From NCBI RefSeq assembly GCF_024199905.1, contig NZ_JANAFB010000018.1, positions 1-64,000 of the forward strand: a stretch of DNA of 64,000 bases. Reading direction: 5' to 3'. Below the pieces are notes generated by a model. That model was not told where the DNA came from and did no database searches. It saw nothing but the letters and a program-made list of their open reading frames with translations. The stretch's first letter is position 1. Every line of letters starts with the position of its first letter. Positions 26,267 to 34,035 of the stretch are shown here, in pieces. Both the position numbers and the translations under genes were made by a program. The DNA comes from Rothia santali (GTDB taxonomy: Bacteria; Actinomycetota; Actinomycetes; Actinomycetales; Micrococcaceae).

Positions 26267-27106
26267 TCAGCCGACCGCCGGGCGGGCCTGCTCGCGGATC
26301 GCCTCCAGCGCCTCGGGCGACGTCGTGTTCTCCCCCAGCAGGTTGGGCTTGCCGGCGCCGTGGTAGTCGCTGGAGCCGGTGACGATCAGGTCCCGGCGCC
26401 GCGCGTAGTCGAGCAGCCACTCCCGGGCCTCGGGCGGGTTGTCCCGGTGGTGGACCTCGACGCCGGCCAGCCCGGCGTCGACCATCTCGTCGAAGACGTC
26501 CTCGGACACGACCCGCCCGCGCGCGCTGGCCAGCGGGTGGGCGAAGACCGGCACTCCCCCGGCCTCGCGCACCAGGCGCACGGCGTCGGACGGGTCCGGC
26601 GCGTAGTGGGGGATGTAGTAGGGGGTGCTGGGCCGCAGGATCGTCGCGAAGGCCTCGCTGCGGTCCGCGCACACCCCGGCGTCGACCAGGGTGTCCGCGA
26701 TGTGGGGCCGGCCGACCGTGGCGTCCTCGCGCACGTGCTCGAGCACCGCGTCCCAGTCGATGGGGTAGTCCTCGGCGATCCGCTCGACCATGCGCCGGGC
26801 CCGGTCCATGCGGGCGGCCCGCGAGCGGCCGATCTCCGCGGAGAGCCCCGGCGCGAGCGGGTCGTGGAGGTAGCACAGCAGGTGCACCGAGATGCCGCGC
26901 GCGCTGGAGCAGGAGACCTCCATGCCCGGCACGAAGTCCAGGCCGAGCTCTTCGGCCCGGCGCCGGGCCGCGGCCCACCCCGCGGTCGTGTCGTGGTCGG
27001 TCAGCGCCACCGCGTCCAGCCCCGCCCGCGCGGCCGCGTCCATGACCTCGGCGGGGTCCTGGGTCCCGTCGGACGCCGAGGAGTGGGTGTGCAGATCGAT
27101 GCGCAT
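26267..27106 (-). CDS. PHP-domain phosphoesterase
   Basis: The 279-aa protein is a PHP-fold metal-dependent phosphoesterase: [12 protein letters not shown] (3-14), [11 protein letters not shown], the metal Glu in [38 protein letters not shown] and GSSDYHG. It resembles the RNase AM/TrpH-like group that acts on 5' ends of RNA or on nucleoside bisphosphates. The exact substrate is not assigned here. The start ATG at 27106 lies 7 nt from a TAGCCT -10 box, so it is leaderless. It diverges from the aminopeptidase gene. Confidence 0.88.
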   Translation of the reverse strand: MRIDLHTHSSASDGTQDPAEVMDAAARAGLDAVALTDHDTTAGWAAARRRAEELGLDFVPGMEVSCSSARGISVHLLCYLHDPLAPGLSAEIGRSRAARMDRARRMVERIAEDYPIDWDAVLEHVREDATVGRPHIADTLVDAGVCADRSEAFATILRPSTPYYIPHYAPDPSDAVRLVREAGGVPVFAHPLASARGRVVSEDVFDEMVDAGLAGVEVHHRDNPPEAREWLLDYARRRDLIVTGSSDYHGAGKPNLLGENTTSPEALEAIREQARPAVG

Positions 27107-27198
27107 GTCCCCCAGGCTACCCGCCGACGCCGTCGCGGCAGGTCAGGCGGCGGGCCGGCGGATGCCCCGCGGGTGCCCGCGCGGTTATCGTGGGGGTC
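27107..27198. promoter_or_regulatory. Back-to-back leaderless promoters (PHP / aminopeptidase P)
   Basis: TAGCCT on the minus strand (27114-27119) is 7 nt from the PHP ATG. TATCGT on the plus strand (27186-27191) is 7 nt from the aminopeptidase ATG. Neither start has a ribosome-binding site. Confidence 0.55.
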
Positions 27199-28755
27199 AT
27201 GACTTCTTCGAATCAGCCCCTCGCACCGGGTTCCGACGAGGACCGGGAGCAGACGCTCGCCGAGCGCTCCGAGAACCGCTCGAGCCCGCCCCGCTCGGAG
27301 GCCTTCAAGCGCTTCATGTCCCAGGGCTGGGCCCCCGCGCCGGACCGCGCCCCGGAGCGCTCCGCCGTGGCCGAGGCGGGCCGGCGCCGCCGCGAGGCCC
27401 TCTTCGCCGCCTTCCCCGGCGAGCGCCTGGTGATCCCGGCGGGCCCGCTCAAGGTCCGCTCCAACGACACCGACTACCGCTTCCGCCCCCACTCCGCGTT
27501 CGCGCACCTGACCGGTCTGGGCGTCGACCACGAGCCCGACGCCGTCCTGGTCCTCGAGCCGCTGGAGGACGACGCCGCCGGCGCCCCCCGCCACGAGGCC
27601 ACCCTGTACTTCCGCCCGCTGGCCGGACGCGACACCGAGCAGTTCTACGCCGACCCGCGCTACGGCGAGTTCTGGGTGGGCCCGCAGCCCACGCTGGGCG
27701 AGATCGAGTCCGAGTACGGGCTGTCCTGCCACGACCTGTCCGAGCTGGAGGTCGCGGTCACCAAGAACGCCGGCAACCAGGCGCTGGGCGGGACGCGCGT
27801 GCGGCTGGTCCGCGAGGTCGACCTCAACGTCGACGCGCTCGTGGACACCTCCCGCTACAACACCGGCGTCGACCTCGAGGAGTCCGACGCCCTCGACGCC
27901 CGGCTCGCCGAGGCGCTCTCGGAGCTGCGCCTGGTCAAGGACGAGCTGGAGGTGGAGAACCTGCGCCGCTCGATCGCCTCGACCGCGGTGGGCTTCGAGA
28001 ACATCGTCCGGTCCCTGCCGCGGGCCGTCGGGCACCGCCGGGGCGAGCGCGTCGTCGAGACCGCGTTCTTCGCCGCGGCGCGCACCGAGGGCAACGACGT
28101 CGGGTACGAGACCATCGCCGCCTGCGGCAACAACGCGACCGTGCTGCACTGGATCCGCAACAACGGCGCCGTGGTGCCGGGCGAGCTCCTGCTGGTCGAC
28201 GCCGGCGTCGAAGACGACACCCTCTACACCGCGGACATCACCCGCACGCTGCCCGTGGACGGCCGCTTCACCGAGGTCCAGAAGCGGGTGTACGACGCCG
28301 TCCTGGCCGCCGCCGACGCCGCCTTCGCCGCCGCGGTGCCCGGCAACCGGTTCCGCGACGTCCACGCCGCCGCGGTCCGCTCGCTCGCCGAGTCGCTCGA
28401 CGGGTGGGGCCTGCTGCCCGTCTCGGTCGAGGAGGCCGTCTCGGACCAGGGGGGCCAGCACCGGCGGTGGATGCCGCACGGGACCAGCCACCACCTGGGC
28501 CTGGACGTGCACGACTGCGCCCAGGCCAAGCGCGAGCTGTACATCGACGGGGTGATCGAGCCGGGGATGGTGTTCACGATCGAGCCGGGGCTCTACTTCA
28601 AGGAGGACGACCTGGCGATTCCCGAGGAGTACCGGGGCATCGGCATCCGGATCGAGGACGACGTCCTCATCACCGCCGAGGGGCCCGAGAACATGAGCTC
28701 GGCGCTGCCGCGCACCACCGAGGAGGTCGAGGCCTGGATGGAGGGGCTGCGCTGA
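27199..28755 (+). CDS. Xaa-Pro aminopeptidase (aminopeptidase P)
   Basis: The 518-aa M24 metallopeptidase removes N-terminal residues preceding proline. The creatinase-type N-domain (about 60-210) contains VIPAGPLKVRSNDTDYRFRP. The pita-bread catalytic domain follows, with metal ligands in LLVDAGVEDDTLYTADITRT (Asp/Asp), GTSHHLGLDVHD (His), FTIEPGLYF (Glu) and GIRIEDDVLIT (Glu). The length and domain order equal bacterial PepP. A GTG at 27190 is an alternative start, but the ATG at 27199 fits the leaderless promoter. The last gene bases are followed by the tandem repeats at 28784-28920. Confidence 0.93.
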   Translation: MTSSNQPLAPGSDEDREQTLAERSENRSSPPRSEAFKRFMSQGWAPAPDRAPERSAVAEAGRRRREALFAAFPGERLVIPAGPLKVRSNDTDYRFRPHSAFAHLTGLGVDHEPDAVLVLEPLEDDAAGAPRHEATLYFRPLAGRDTEQFYADPRYGEFWVGPQPTLGEIESEYGLSCHDLSELEVAVTKNAGNQALGGTRVRLVREVDLNVDALVDTSRYNTGVDLEESDALDARLAEALSELRLVKDELEVENLRRSIASTAVGFENIVRSLPRAVGHRRGERVVETAFFAAARTEGNDVGYETIAACGNNATVLHWIRNNGAVVPGELLLVDAGVEDDTLYTADITRTLPVDGRFTEVQKRVYDAVLAAADAAFAAAVPGNRFRDVHAAAVRSLAESLDGWGLLPVSVEEAVSDQGGQHRRWMPHGTSHHLGLDVHDCAQAKRELYIDGVIEPGMVFTIEPGLYFKEDDLAIPEEYRGIGIRIEDDVLITAEGPENMSSALPRTTEEVEAWMEGLR

Positions 28756-28783
28756 CCGGGTGAGCGGGCCGGGCGGTTGGGCG

Positions 28784-28920
28784 GCCGCTCGGCCGGGGCC
28801 GTCGTCAGGGCCGGGCAACCACTCGGCCGGGCCCGTCGTCAGGTCCGGGCAGCCGCTCGGCCTGACCGGCGTCAGGTCCGGACCGCCGCTCGGCCGGACC
28901 GGCGTCAGGTCCGGGGGCCG
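28784..28920. repeat. Four 33-34-bp tandem repeats over the stress-gene stop codon
   Basis: Units of the type GCCGCTCGGCCGGACCGGCG plus TCAGGTCCGG recur with CTCGG at 28788, 28822, 28856 and 28889. Each holds a TCA (28805, 28839, 28872, 28905), which on the minus strand is the TGA stop of the YflT-like gene. The later three stops are spaced by 33 bp and so are in frame with one another. Each unit also contains a small CCTGAC/GTCAGG dyad that might aid termination between the convergent genes. Confidence 0.85.
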
Positions 28921-29959
28921 TCCCCGTCCCGGCGACGACGCGGCGGAACGTCCTCGTCCGAGCCGCCCCAGGGGGATTCACCCCTGCCCGGGCCGGGTCG
29001 CGAGGGCTCGTCCTCGCCGACGCGCGGCTCGCCCTCACCCGCGCGGTGCTCATCCTCGCCCAGGCGCCGCTCGCCCTCGGAGGGAGCGGCGCCGGCGTCG
29101 TCCTCCCCCGCGGGGGCCTGCCGAGGCGCCGCGGACGGCGCCGCGGCCGGTCGCCGATTCGGGGCGTCGGCGTCGGTGGAGCCGCCGGCCACGGTCGAGC
29201 CGCCGGCCGCCGAGGAGCCGCGGCTCGGTGCGGATTCGCCGCGCGCCGCCCGATCGGCCGCCGCCGGGGCCGCCGCGTCCTCGTCCTCCCGCAGCCCGAA
29301 GCGGGGCCGGCCGTCCGGGAGGTCCGCGAAGTCGCGGGCCTGGCTCGGCTCGGCCGGGCGCTCGCCCGCCTCCGCGCGCTGGCCGAAGGCGGGGGCGCGG
29401 AGGGCGCCTCCGCGGTCGGGCGCGGGGCCGGGGCGCCCGGCTGCTGCTCCGACGTCGGACGCAGGGGGCCGCGCCCGGCCTGACCGCCCAGCAGGCGCCG
29501 CGCCTCCCCCGCCTCCTGCGGGATGCAGACGAGCTCGTAGGTGCCGGCCACGAGCTGGCCCACCGCCGTGAAGTTCCGCGAGGAGCCCCGGCGCGAGTAG
29601 GTGATCACCGTGAGGATCACCCAGAACGCGATGCCCAGGGGGACGGCGGTGAGGAACGCGGAGAGCCAGGCGTCGCCGGTGAACAGGACCAGCAGCAGGG
29701 CCAGCATGACGCCGTAGAACAGCCCCTGCAGCGCCCCCGAGGCGGCCACCTTGGCGTAGGACAGCGCGCCGACGACGTATTCGACCTGCCGGAGGTCGCT
29801 GCCCACGATGCTCAGGTGCTGGATGGGGAAACCCCGCTCGGCCAGCAGGTCCACGGAGGCCTGCGCCTCCTCGTAGCGCGGGTAGCGCGCCACGGTCACG
29901 GCGCTGGGCAGCTGGGCGGCGCGCGCGGCCGCGAGCCTGGAGTTTCCGGAGATAGCCAT
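28905..29959 (-). CDS. YflT-like general stress membrane protein (frameshift in tail)
   Basis: The first part (ATG 29959) is a YflT/17M-type domain: VARYPRYEEAQASVDLLAERGFP and LSIVGSDLRQVEYVVG. Two membrane helices follow (about 68-88, ALQGLFYGVMLALLLVLF, and 93-115, FLTAVPLGIAFWVILTVIT). A cytosolic segment, NFTAVGQLVAGTYELVC, comes next. The rest is a long disordered tail. Around 29405 the composition switches frame: the correct continuation is acidic/Pro/Ala (RPAEPSQARDFADLPDG, PRFGLREDEDA) and stops at 28905. In the uncorrected frame the tail is Arg-rich and stops at 28805. A single indel is likely. Function is unknown; the family is stress-inducible in firmicutes. Confidence 0.75.
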
Positions 29960-30042
29960 ACTCCATCTTCGCCGAAAGCGCCGGGGCCGCGCATCCCCGG
30001 GCGCGGGTATCGCCACCGGTGAACCCGCGGGGCATTAATGAG

Positions 30043-30048
30043 TACGCT
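30043..30048 (+). promoter_or_regulatory. -10 box of leaderless promoter (MgtE-N/CBS operon)
   Basis: TACGCT lies 6 nt before the GTG at 30055, with a weak TGAACC 17 bp upstream as a possible -35. No ribosome-binding site precedes the GTG. Confidence 0.5.
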
Positions 30049-30054
30049 GGGACG

Positions 30055-31344
30055 GTGAGCACTCAACCGACCAAGATCTTCATCGCCAGGCTGCTGGGCC
30101 TGGACGTCTTCGACCCGCTCGGGGACCGCCTGGGGCGGCTCCGCGACGTCGTCGTGCTCCACCGCGAGACGCAGCTGGGCCGGCGGTGGCCGCTCATCGT
30201 GGGCATCGTCGTGGAGGTCCTGGGCAAGCGGAGGGTGTTCGTCCCCATGACCCGGGTGACCAGCATCGACTCGACCCAGATCATCGTCACCGGCCTGGTG
30301 AACCTGCGCCGCTTCGAGCAGCGCGGCGCGGAGGCGCTGGTGATCGGGGAGATCTTCGACCGCAAGGTGGTGCTGCGGGACGGCTCCGGCGAGGCGACGA
30401 TCGAGGACTGCGCGATGGAGCAGACCAAGAACGGCGACTGGAAGCTCTCCGAGGTCTTCGTGCGCCGGACCGGCTCGGGCGGCGGGCTCATGCGCCGCAA
30501 GGGCGAGGCGCTGGTCGTCTCCTGGGAGGAGACCCTCTACGAGACGACGCTGGACCCCCAGGGCGCCCAGCACTTCCTCGCGACCCACGAGGACACCCAG
30601 CCGGCCGACCTCGCCGACGCCCTGCACGACCTCAACGACAAGCGCATGCTGGAGGTCGCCGAGGAGCTGCAGGACGAGCGGCTGGCCGACGTCCTGCAGG
30701 AGCTGCCGGAGGAGGACCAGTTCCAGATCCTGGCCAACCTGGACATCAAGCGCGCCGCGGACATCCTCGAGGAGATGGAGCCCGACGACGCCGCCGACCT
30801 CCTCGGCCTGTTCACCGACGCCCAGCGGGAGGCGCTGCTGGGCCGCATGGAGCCCGACGAGGCCGAGGACGTCCGCCGCCTCCTGGAGTACGAGGAGGGC
30901 ACAGCCGGTTCGCTCATGACGCCGGTCCCCATCATCCTGCCGCCCGAGGCCACCGTGGCCGAGGCGCTGGCCCAGGTGCGCCAGGAGGACATCAGCCCGG
31001 CCGTGGCGGCGGCGGTCCTGGTCTGCCGGCCCCCGCTCGAGACCCCCACGGGCCGCTACATCGGCATGGTCCACATGCAGCAGCTGCTGCGCTACCCGCC
31101 GCCCGAGCACGTGGGGAACATCATCGACCGCAGCATCGAGCCGGTCGCGGACCTCGCGACGCTCGAGGAGGTCTCCCGCGTGCTCGCGACCTACGACCTG
31201 ACGCTGATCCCGGTGGTCAACGAGCACGACCGCCTGGTCGGCGCCGTGACCATCGACGACGTCCTCGACGCGCTCCTGCCCGAGGACTGGCGGACCAACG
31301 ACGACGGGACCCCGGTGCAGAAGGTGAGCCGCAGCTTTGAGTGA
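30055..31344 (+). CDS. MgtE N-domain/CBS protein without transporter domain
   Basis: The 429-aa soluble protein has three parts. A PRC-barrel-like N-terminus (about 1-150; LLGLDVFDPLGDRLGRLRDVVV) comes first. An MgtE_N superhelix follows (about 175-285; DLADALHDLNDKRMLEVAEEL and EMEPDDAADLLGLF), then a CBS pair (about 290-410; SLMTPVPIILP and DLTLIPVVNEHDRLVGAVTI). The membrane domain that conducts Mg2+ in true MgtE is absent; this truncated architecture is usual in actinobacteria. It may sense nucleotides or Mg2+ for a partner. The stop overlaps the TTG start of the DUF1003 gene, beginning a three-gene operon that ends with mrp. Confidence 0.88.
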   Translation: MSTQPTKIFIARLLGLDVFDPLGDRLGRLRDVVVLHRETQLGRRWPLIVGIVVEVLGKRRVFVPMTRVTSIDSTQIIVTGLVNLRRFEQRGAEALVIGEIFDRKVVLRDGSGEATIEDCAMEQTKNGDWKLSEVFVRRTGSGGGLMRRKGEALVVSWEETLYETTLDPQGAQHFLATHEDTQPADLADALHDLNDKRMLEVAEELQDERLADVLQELPEEDQFQILANLDIKRAADILEEMEPDDAADLLGLFTDAQREALLGRMEPDEAEDVRRLLEYEEGTAGSLMTPVPIILPPEATVAEALAQVRQEDISPAVAAAVLVCRPPLETPTGRYIGMVHMQQLLRYPPPEHVGNIIDRSIEPVADLATLEEVSRVLATYDLTLIPVVNEHDRLVGAVTIDDVLDALLPEDWRTNDDGTPVQKVSRSFE

Positions 31345-32098
31345 CGCACGCAGGAATCAGCGCGCCCCGCGCCTCCCCCAGCGCTTCGCCGCGCTCGACA
31401 CCCCCCTGGAGGCCCGGCCCAAGTGGTACCGGAGGTACCGGCCCAACCCGGAGGCCTTCGGCGTCGCGACCGAGTCCTTCGCCCGGTGGATGGGCACCCC
31501 GCAGTTCCTGCTGTGGATGACCGTCTTCGTCACGGTCTGGCTCCTGTGGAACACGATGCTGCCGGAGAGCCTGCAGTTCGACCCCCGCGCGCTGAACTTC
31601 ACGCTGCTGACGCTGATGCTCTCGCTGCAGGCCTCCTACGCGGCGCCCCTGCTGCTGCTGGCCCAGAACCGGCAGGACGACCGGGACCGCGTCGTCGCCG
31701 AGGAGGACCGCAAGCGGGCCCAGCAGAACCTCGCGGACACCGAGTACCTGACCCGGGAGATCGTCTCGCTGCGCATCGCGCTGCGCGAGGTCGCGACCCG
31801 CGACTTCGTCCGCTCCGAGATCCGGGACCTCCTCGAGGAGATCCTGGAGGAGGGCAGGGACCGCGAGGACCAGCGGCCGGGGCAGCGGCAGGGCCAGCGC
31901 CCGGGGCAGGACGGCTCCTCCCGGAGGCGGCAGGGCGCGGGCCCCGAGCCGCGCACCTCCATCATGGACATCGTGCAGGCCGAGGCCCAGGGCGCCGGGG
32001 CCGAGCGCAACGAGGCACCCCACGGCCGCGCCCGCGCGGAGCAGACGAACGACCAGACGCCGCACCCGCGGCGGGACGAGGAGCGAGATGACCGATAG
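31337..32098 (+). CDS. DUF1003 membrane protein
   Basis: The 253-aa protein has the DUF1003 core (about 40-150). ATESFARWMGTPQFLLWMTV leads into a first helix, then SLQFDPRALNFTLLTLMLSLQ and a second helix. ASYAAPLLLLAQNRQDDRDR is the signature. An amphipathic helix and a hydrophilic Gln/Arg-rich tail follow. DUF1003 proteins are cytoplasmic-membrane proteins of unknown role. The only in-frame start is TTG at 31337, overlapping the previous stop, so translation is coupled. The 3' end overlaps mrp by 11 bp. The same gene trio occurs in mycobacteria, so the context is ancestral. Confidence 0.88.
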   Translation: MSDARRNQRAPRLPQRFAALDTPLEARPKWYRRYRPNPEAFGVATESFARWMGTPQFLLWMTVFVTVWLLWNTMLPESLQFDPRALNFTLLTLMLSLQASYAAPLLLLAQNRQDDRDRVVAEEDRKRAQQNLADTEYLTREIVSLRIALREVATRDFVRSEIRDLLEEILEEGRDREDQRPGQRQGQRPGQDGSSRRRQGAGPEPRTSIMDIVQAEAQGAGAERNEAPHGRARAEQTNDQTPHPRRDEERDDR

Positions 32099-33263
32099 CG
32101 CCGGGCGCGCCCTGTGGAACGCGCTGGGCACCGTCATCGACCCCGAGCTGAGGCGGCCGATCACCGAGCTCGGCATGGTCGTCTCCGCGACGCTGGAGGA
32201 CGGCGTCGCGCGCGTCGGGGTCCAGCTGACCATCGAGGGGTGCCCCATGCGCGGGACCATCGAGGACGACGTGCGCGCGGCCGTGGCCGGGGTCGCCGGG
32301 GTGCGGGAGGCCGTCGTCGAGATCTCCTTCATGGACGCCGAGGCGCGCCGGCGCCTGCGCGAGACGCTGGGCCACACCAAGACCAACCCCTTCGCGGACC
32401 CGGCCAACCTCACGCGGGTCTACGCGATCGCCTCCGGCAAGGGCGGGGTCGGCAAGTCGACCGTGACCGTGAACCTCGCCGCCTCGCTCGCCGCGAGCGG
32501 GCTGTCGGTGGGCATCGTGGACGCGGACGTGCACGGGTTCTCGGTCCCGGCGCTGCTGGGCATCACCCAGGCCCCGACCAAGGTGGAGGACATGATCCTC
32601 CCGCCCGTGGTCGAGGTGCCGCCGGAGCGGCGTCGTCCCCGGGCCGAGGCCGCCGGGTCGGAGCCCGACGCCGGGTCCATCCGGGTCATCTCGATCGGCA
32701 TGTTCGTCCCCGACAACCGCCCCGTCGCCTGGCGCGGTCCGATGCTGCACCGGGCCCTGGAGCAGTTCCTGACCGACGTGCACTTCGGGGACCTCGACGT
32801 GCTGCTGCTGGACCTCCCGCCCGGGACCGGGGACATCGCGATCTCCATGTCGCAGCTGGTCCCCCACGCGGGCCTGGTGGTGGTCTCGACGCCGCAGCAC
32901 GCCGCCGTCGACGTCGCCGAGCGCGCGGGGACCATGTCGCTGCAGACCGGTCAGGAGGTCGTGGGGGTCGTGGAGAACATGGCCGCCATGACCATGCCCG
33001 ACGGCTCGGTGCTGGAGATGTTCGGCTCCGGAGGAGGGCAGCTGCTGGCGGAGCGGCTCTCGCGGAGCATCGAGAAGGATGTCCCGCTGCTGGGCTCCGT
33101 GCCGCTGGACCCGGCGCTGCGGGAGGGGGGCGACGCCGGTGTGCCGGTGGTCTGGTCCGCTCCGGGCTCCCCGTCCGCCGTGGCGCTCGAGGAGATCGCG
33201 GACGGCCTGCGGCGTCGCGGCCGAGGTCTGGCGGGGAGGCAGCTCCCGGTCACCCTGAGCTGA
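32088..33263 (+). CDS. mrp: Mrp/ApbC-family iron-sulfur carrier P-loop ATPase
   Basis: The 391-aa protein joins an N-terminal MIP18/DUF59 domain (about 5-90; TVIDPELRRPITELGMV) to a Mrp/NBP35 ATPase: deviant Walker A GKGGVGKS (117-124), VDADVHGFSVP, and LLLDLPPGTGDIAISM. It probably carries and delivers Fe-S clusters. Bacterial Mrp proteins usually carry a CxxC that bridges a cluster at the dimer. Here the corresponding stretch reads VVENMAAMTMPDGSVLEMFG with no cysteine, as seen in other actinobacteria, so cluster binding may differ. It overlaps the DUF1003 gene and converges with tatB. Confidence 0.92.
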   Translation: MTDSAGRALWNALGTVIDPELRRPITELGMVVSATLEDGVARVGVQLTIEGCPMRGTIEDDVRAAVAGVAGVREAVVEISFMDAEARRRLRETLGHTKTNPFADPANLTRVYAIASGKGGVGKSTVTVNLAASLAASGLSVGIVDADVHGFSVPALLGITQAPTKVEDMILPPVVEVPPERRRPRAEAAGSEPDAGSIRVISIGMFVPDNRPVAWRGPMLHRALEQFLTDVHFGDLDVLLLDLPPGTGDIAISMSQLVPHAGLVVVSTPQHAAVDVAERAGTMSLQTGQEVVGVVENMAAMTMPDGSVLEMFGSGGGQLLAERLSRSIEKDVPLLGSVPLDPALREGGDAGVPVVWSAPGSPSAVALEEIADGLRRRGRGLAGRQLPVTLS

Positions 33264-33295
33264 GGGGCCGAGCCCTGAGGGACGGGTCCGGGGCG

Positions 33296-33365
33296 GGCTC
33301 AGGTCGCCTCGGGGTCGAGGGGGGCGGACCGGCTCAGGTCGCCTCGGTGTCGAAGGGGGCGGGCT
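33296..33365. repeat. 35-bp direct duplication across the tatB stop
   Basis: GGCTCAGGTCGCCTCGG at 33296 and again at 33331 start two 35-bp copies that differ at only a few positions. The right copy contains the last codons and stop (33334-33336) of tatB; the left copy repeats them downstream of the gene. Confidence 0.85.
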
Positions 33366-33693
33366 GGCCGGGGGTCAGCCGGCGGAGGTTCTGCCGGGGC
33401 GGCGCGGCGGCGCGCTCGCGCTCGGCCGCCGTCTCCTCGTCGTCCTCCATGAGGGCCTCGCGGACGATGCGGCGGGGGTCGTACTGCCGGGGGTCGTAGG
33501 CGCGCCAGTTGATCTCGGACAGCTCGGGGCCGAGGGACTCCTTGATGCCGTCCTTGGCGTCGACGGCGGTGCGGCGGAGTCCCTTGATGAGGTCCTTGAG
33601 CTGCCGGGCGTACTCCGGCATGCGCTCAGGACCGATCACGAAGAAGACGATGACCGCCAGAACCAGGAATTCGGCGCCGTTGATTCCAAACAC
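33334..33693 (-). CDS. tatB: Twin-arginine translocase subunit TatB
   Basis: The 119-aa protein begins FGINGAEFLVLAVIVFFVIGPERMPEY. That is the single N-terminal membrane helix, the hinge G-P and the start of the amphipathic helix typical of TatA/B. An extended charged helix and a disordered tail follow. Length and the acidic GPERMPE region favour TatB over TatA. It forms the substrate receptor with TatC; tatA/tatC are not in the window, as is common in actinobacteria. The start is GTG at 33693, with TAATCT (33700-33705) 6 nt upstream, so it is leaderless. It converges with mrp, a mycobacteria-like arrangement. Confidence 0.9.
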   Translation of the reverse strand: MFGINGAEFLVLAVIVFFVIGPERMPEYARQLKDLIKGLRRTAVDAKDGIKESLGPELSEINWRAYDPRQYDPRRIVREALMEDDEETAAERERAAAPPRQNLRRLTPGQPAPFDTEAT

Positions 33694-33699
33694 ATAGGA

Positions 33700-33705
33700 A
33701 GATTA
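33700..33705 (-). promoter_or_regulatory. -10 box of leaderless tatB promoter
   Basis: TAATCT on the minus strand ends 6 nt before the tatB GTG, and no ribosome-binding site is present. The box lies in the short gap after the DUF3117 gene, so tatB can be expressed alone. Confidence 0.5.
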
Positions 33706-33734
33706 CCAGCCCGTCCCTGGGATGACCCTGGTGC

Positions 33735-33923
33735 TCACCCGGCCCCGGGCCGGGTGCCGGCTGTGATGGGATCGAGGCAGTCCCGCAGGCTGCGCGCCTC
33801 CTCGGCGCTGATCTCCAGGACGAGTCGGCCGCCGCCCTCGAGCGGGATGCGCATGATGAGCGAGCGTCCCTCCCGCGTCACTTCCATGGGGCCCTCGCCC
33901 GTCCTCGGCTTCATAGCGGCCAT
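33735..33923 (-). CDS. DUF3117 family protein
   Basis: A 62-aa protein with the highly conserved family start MAAMKPRTGEGPMEVTREGR, then LIMRIPLEGGGRLVLEISAEEA and a short C-terminal extension (ITAGTRPGAG). DUF3117 is an abundant small actinobacterial protein of unknown function. The start at 33923 is backed by AAAGGA about 8 nt upstream; a longer reading from 33986 has no such support. It sits between tatB and a mannosyltransferase gene, both on the same strand. Confidence 0.92.
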   Translation of the reverse strand: MAAMKPRTGEGPMEVTREGRSLIMRIPLEGGGRLVLEISAEEARSLRDCLDPITAGTRPGAG

Positions 33924-34035
33924 CGGTGGTTCCTTTCGGGTCGACTGACGCTCCGCTCGCGGGGCGGCGTGTCGGGACCATTCCATGATAGCCCGCTTCG
34001 CTCCGAGCTGTGACGCAGCTTACGCTCAGCCCGCG

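Noticed and set aside
28784-28920. Possible CRISPR-like array
   Set aside because: Units follow one another without unique spacers, are degenerate, and no cas gene is near.
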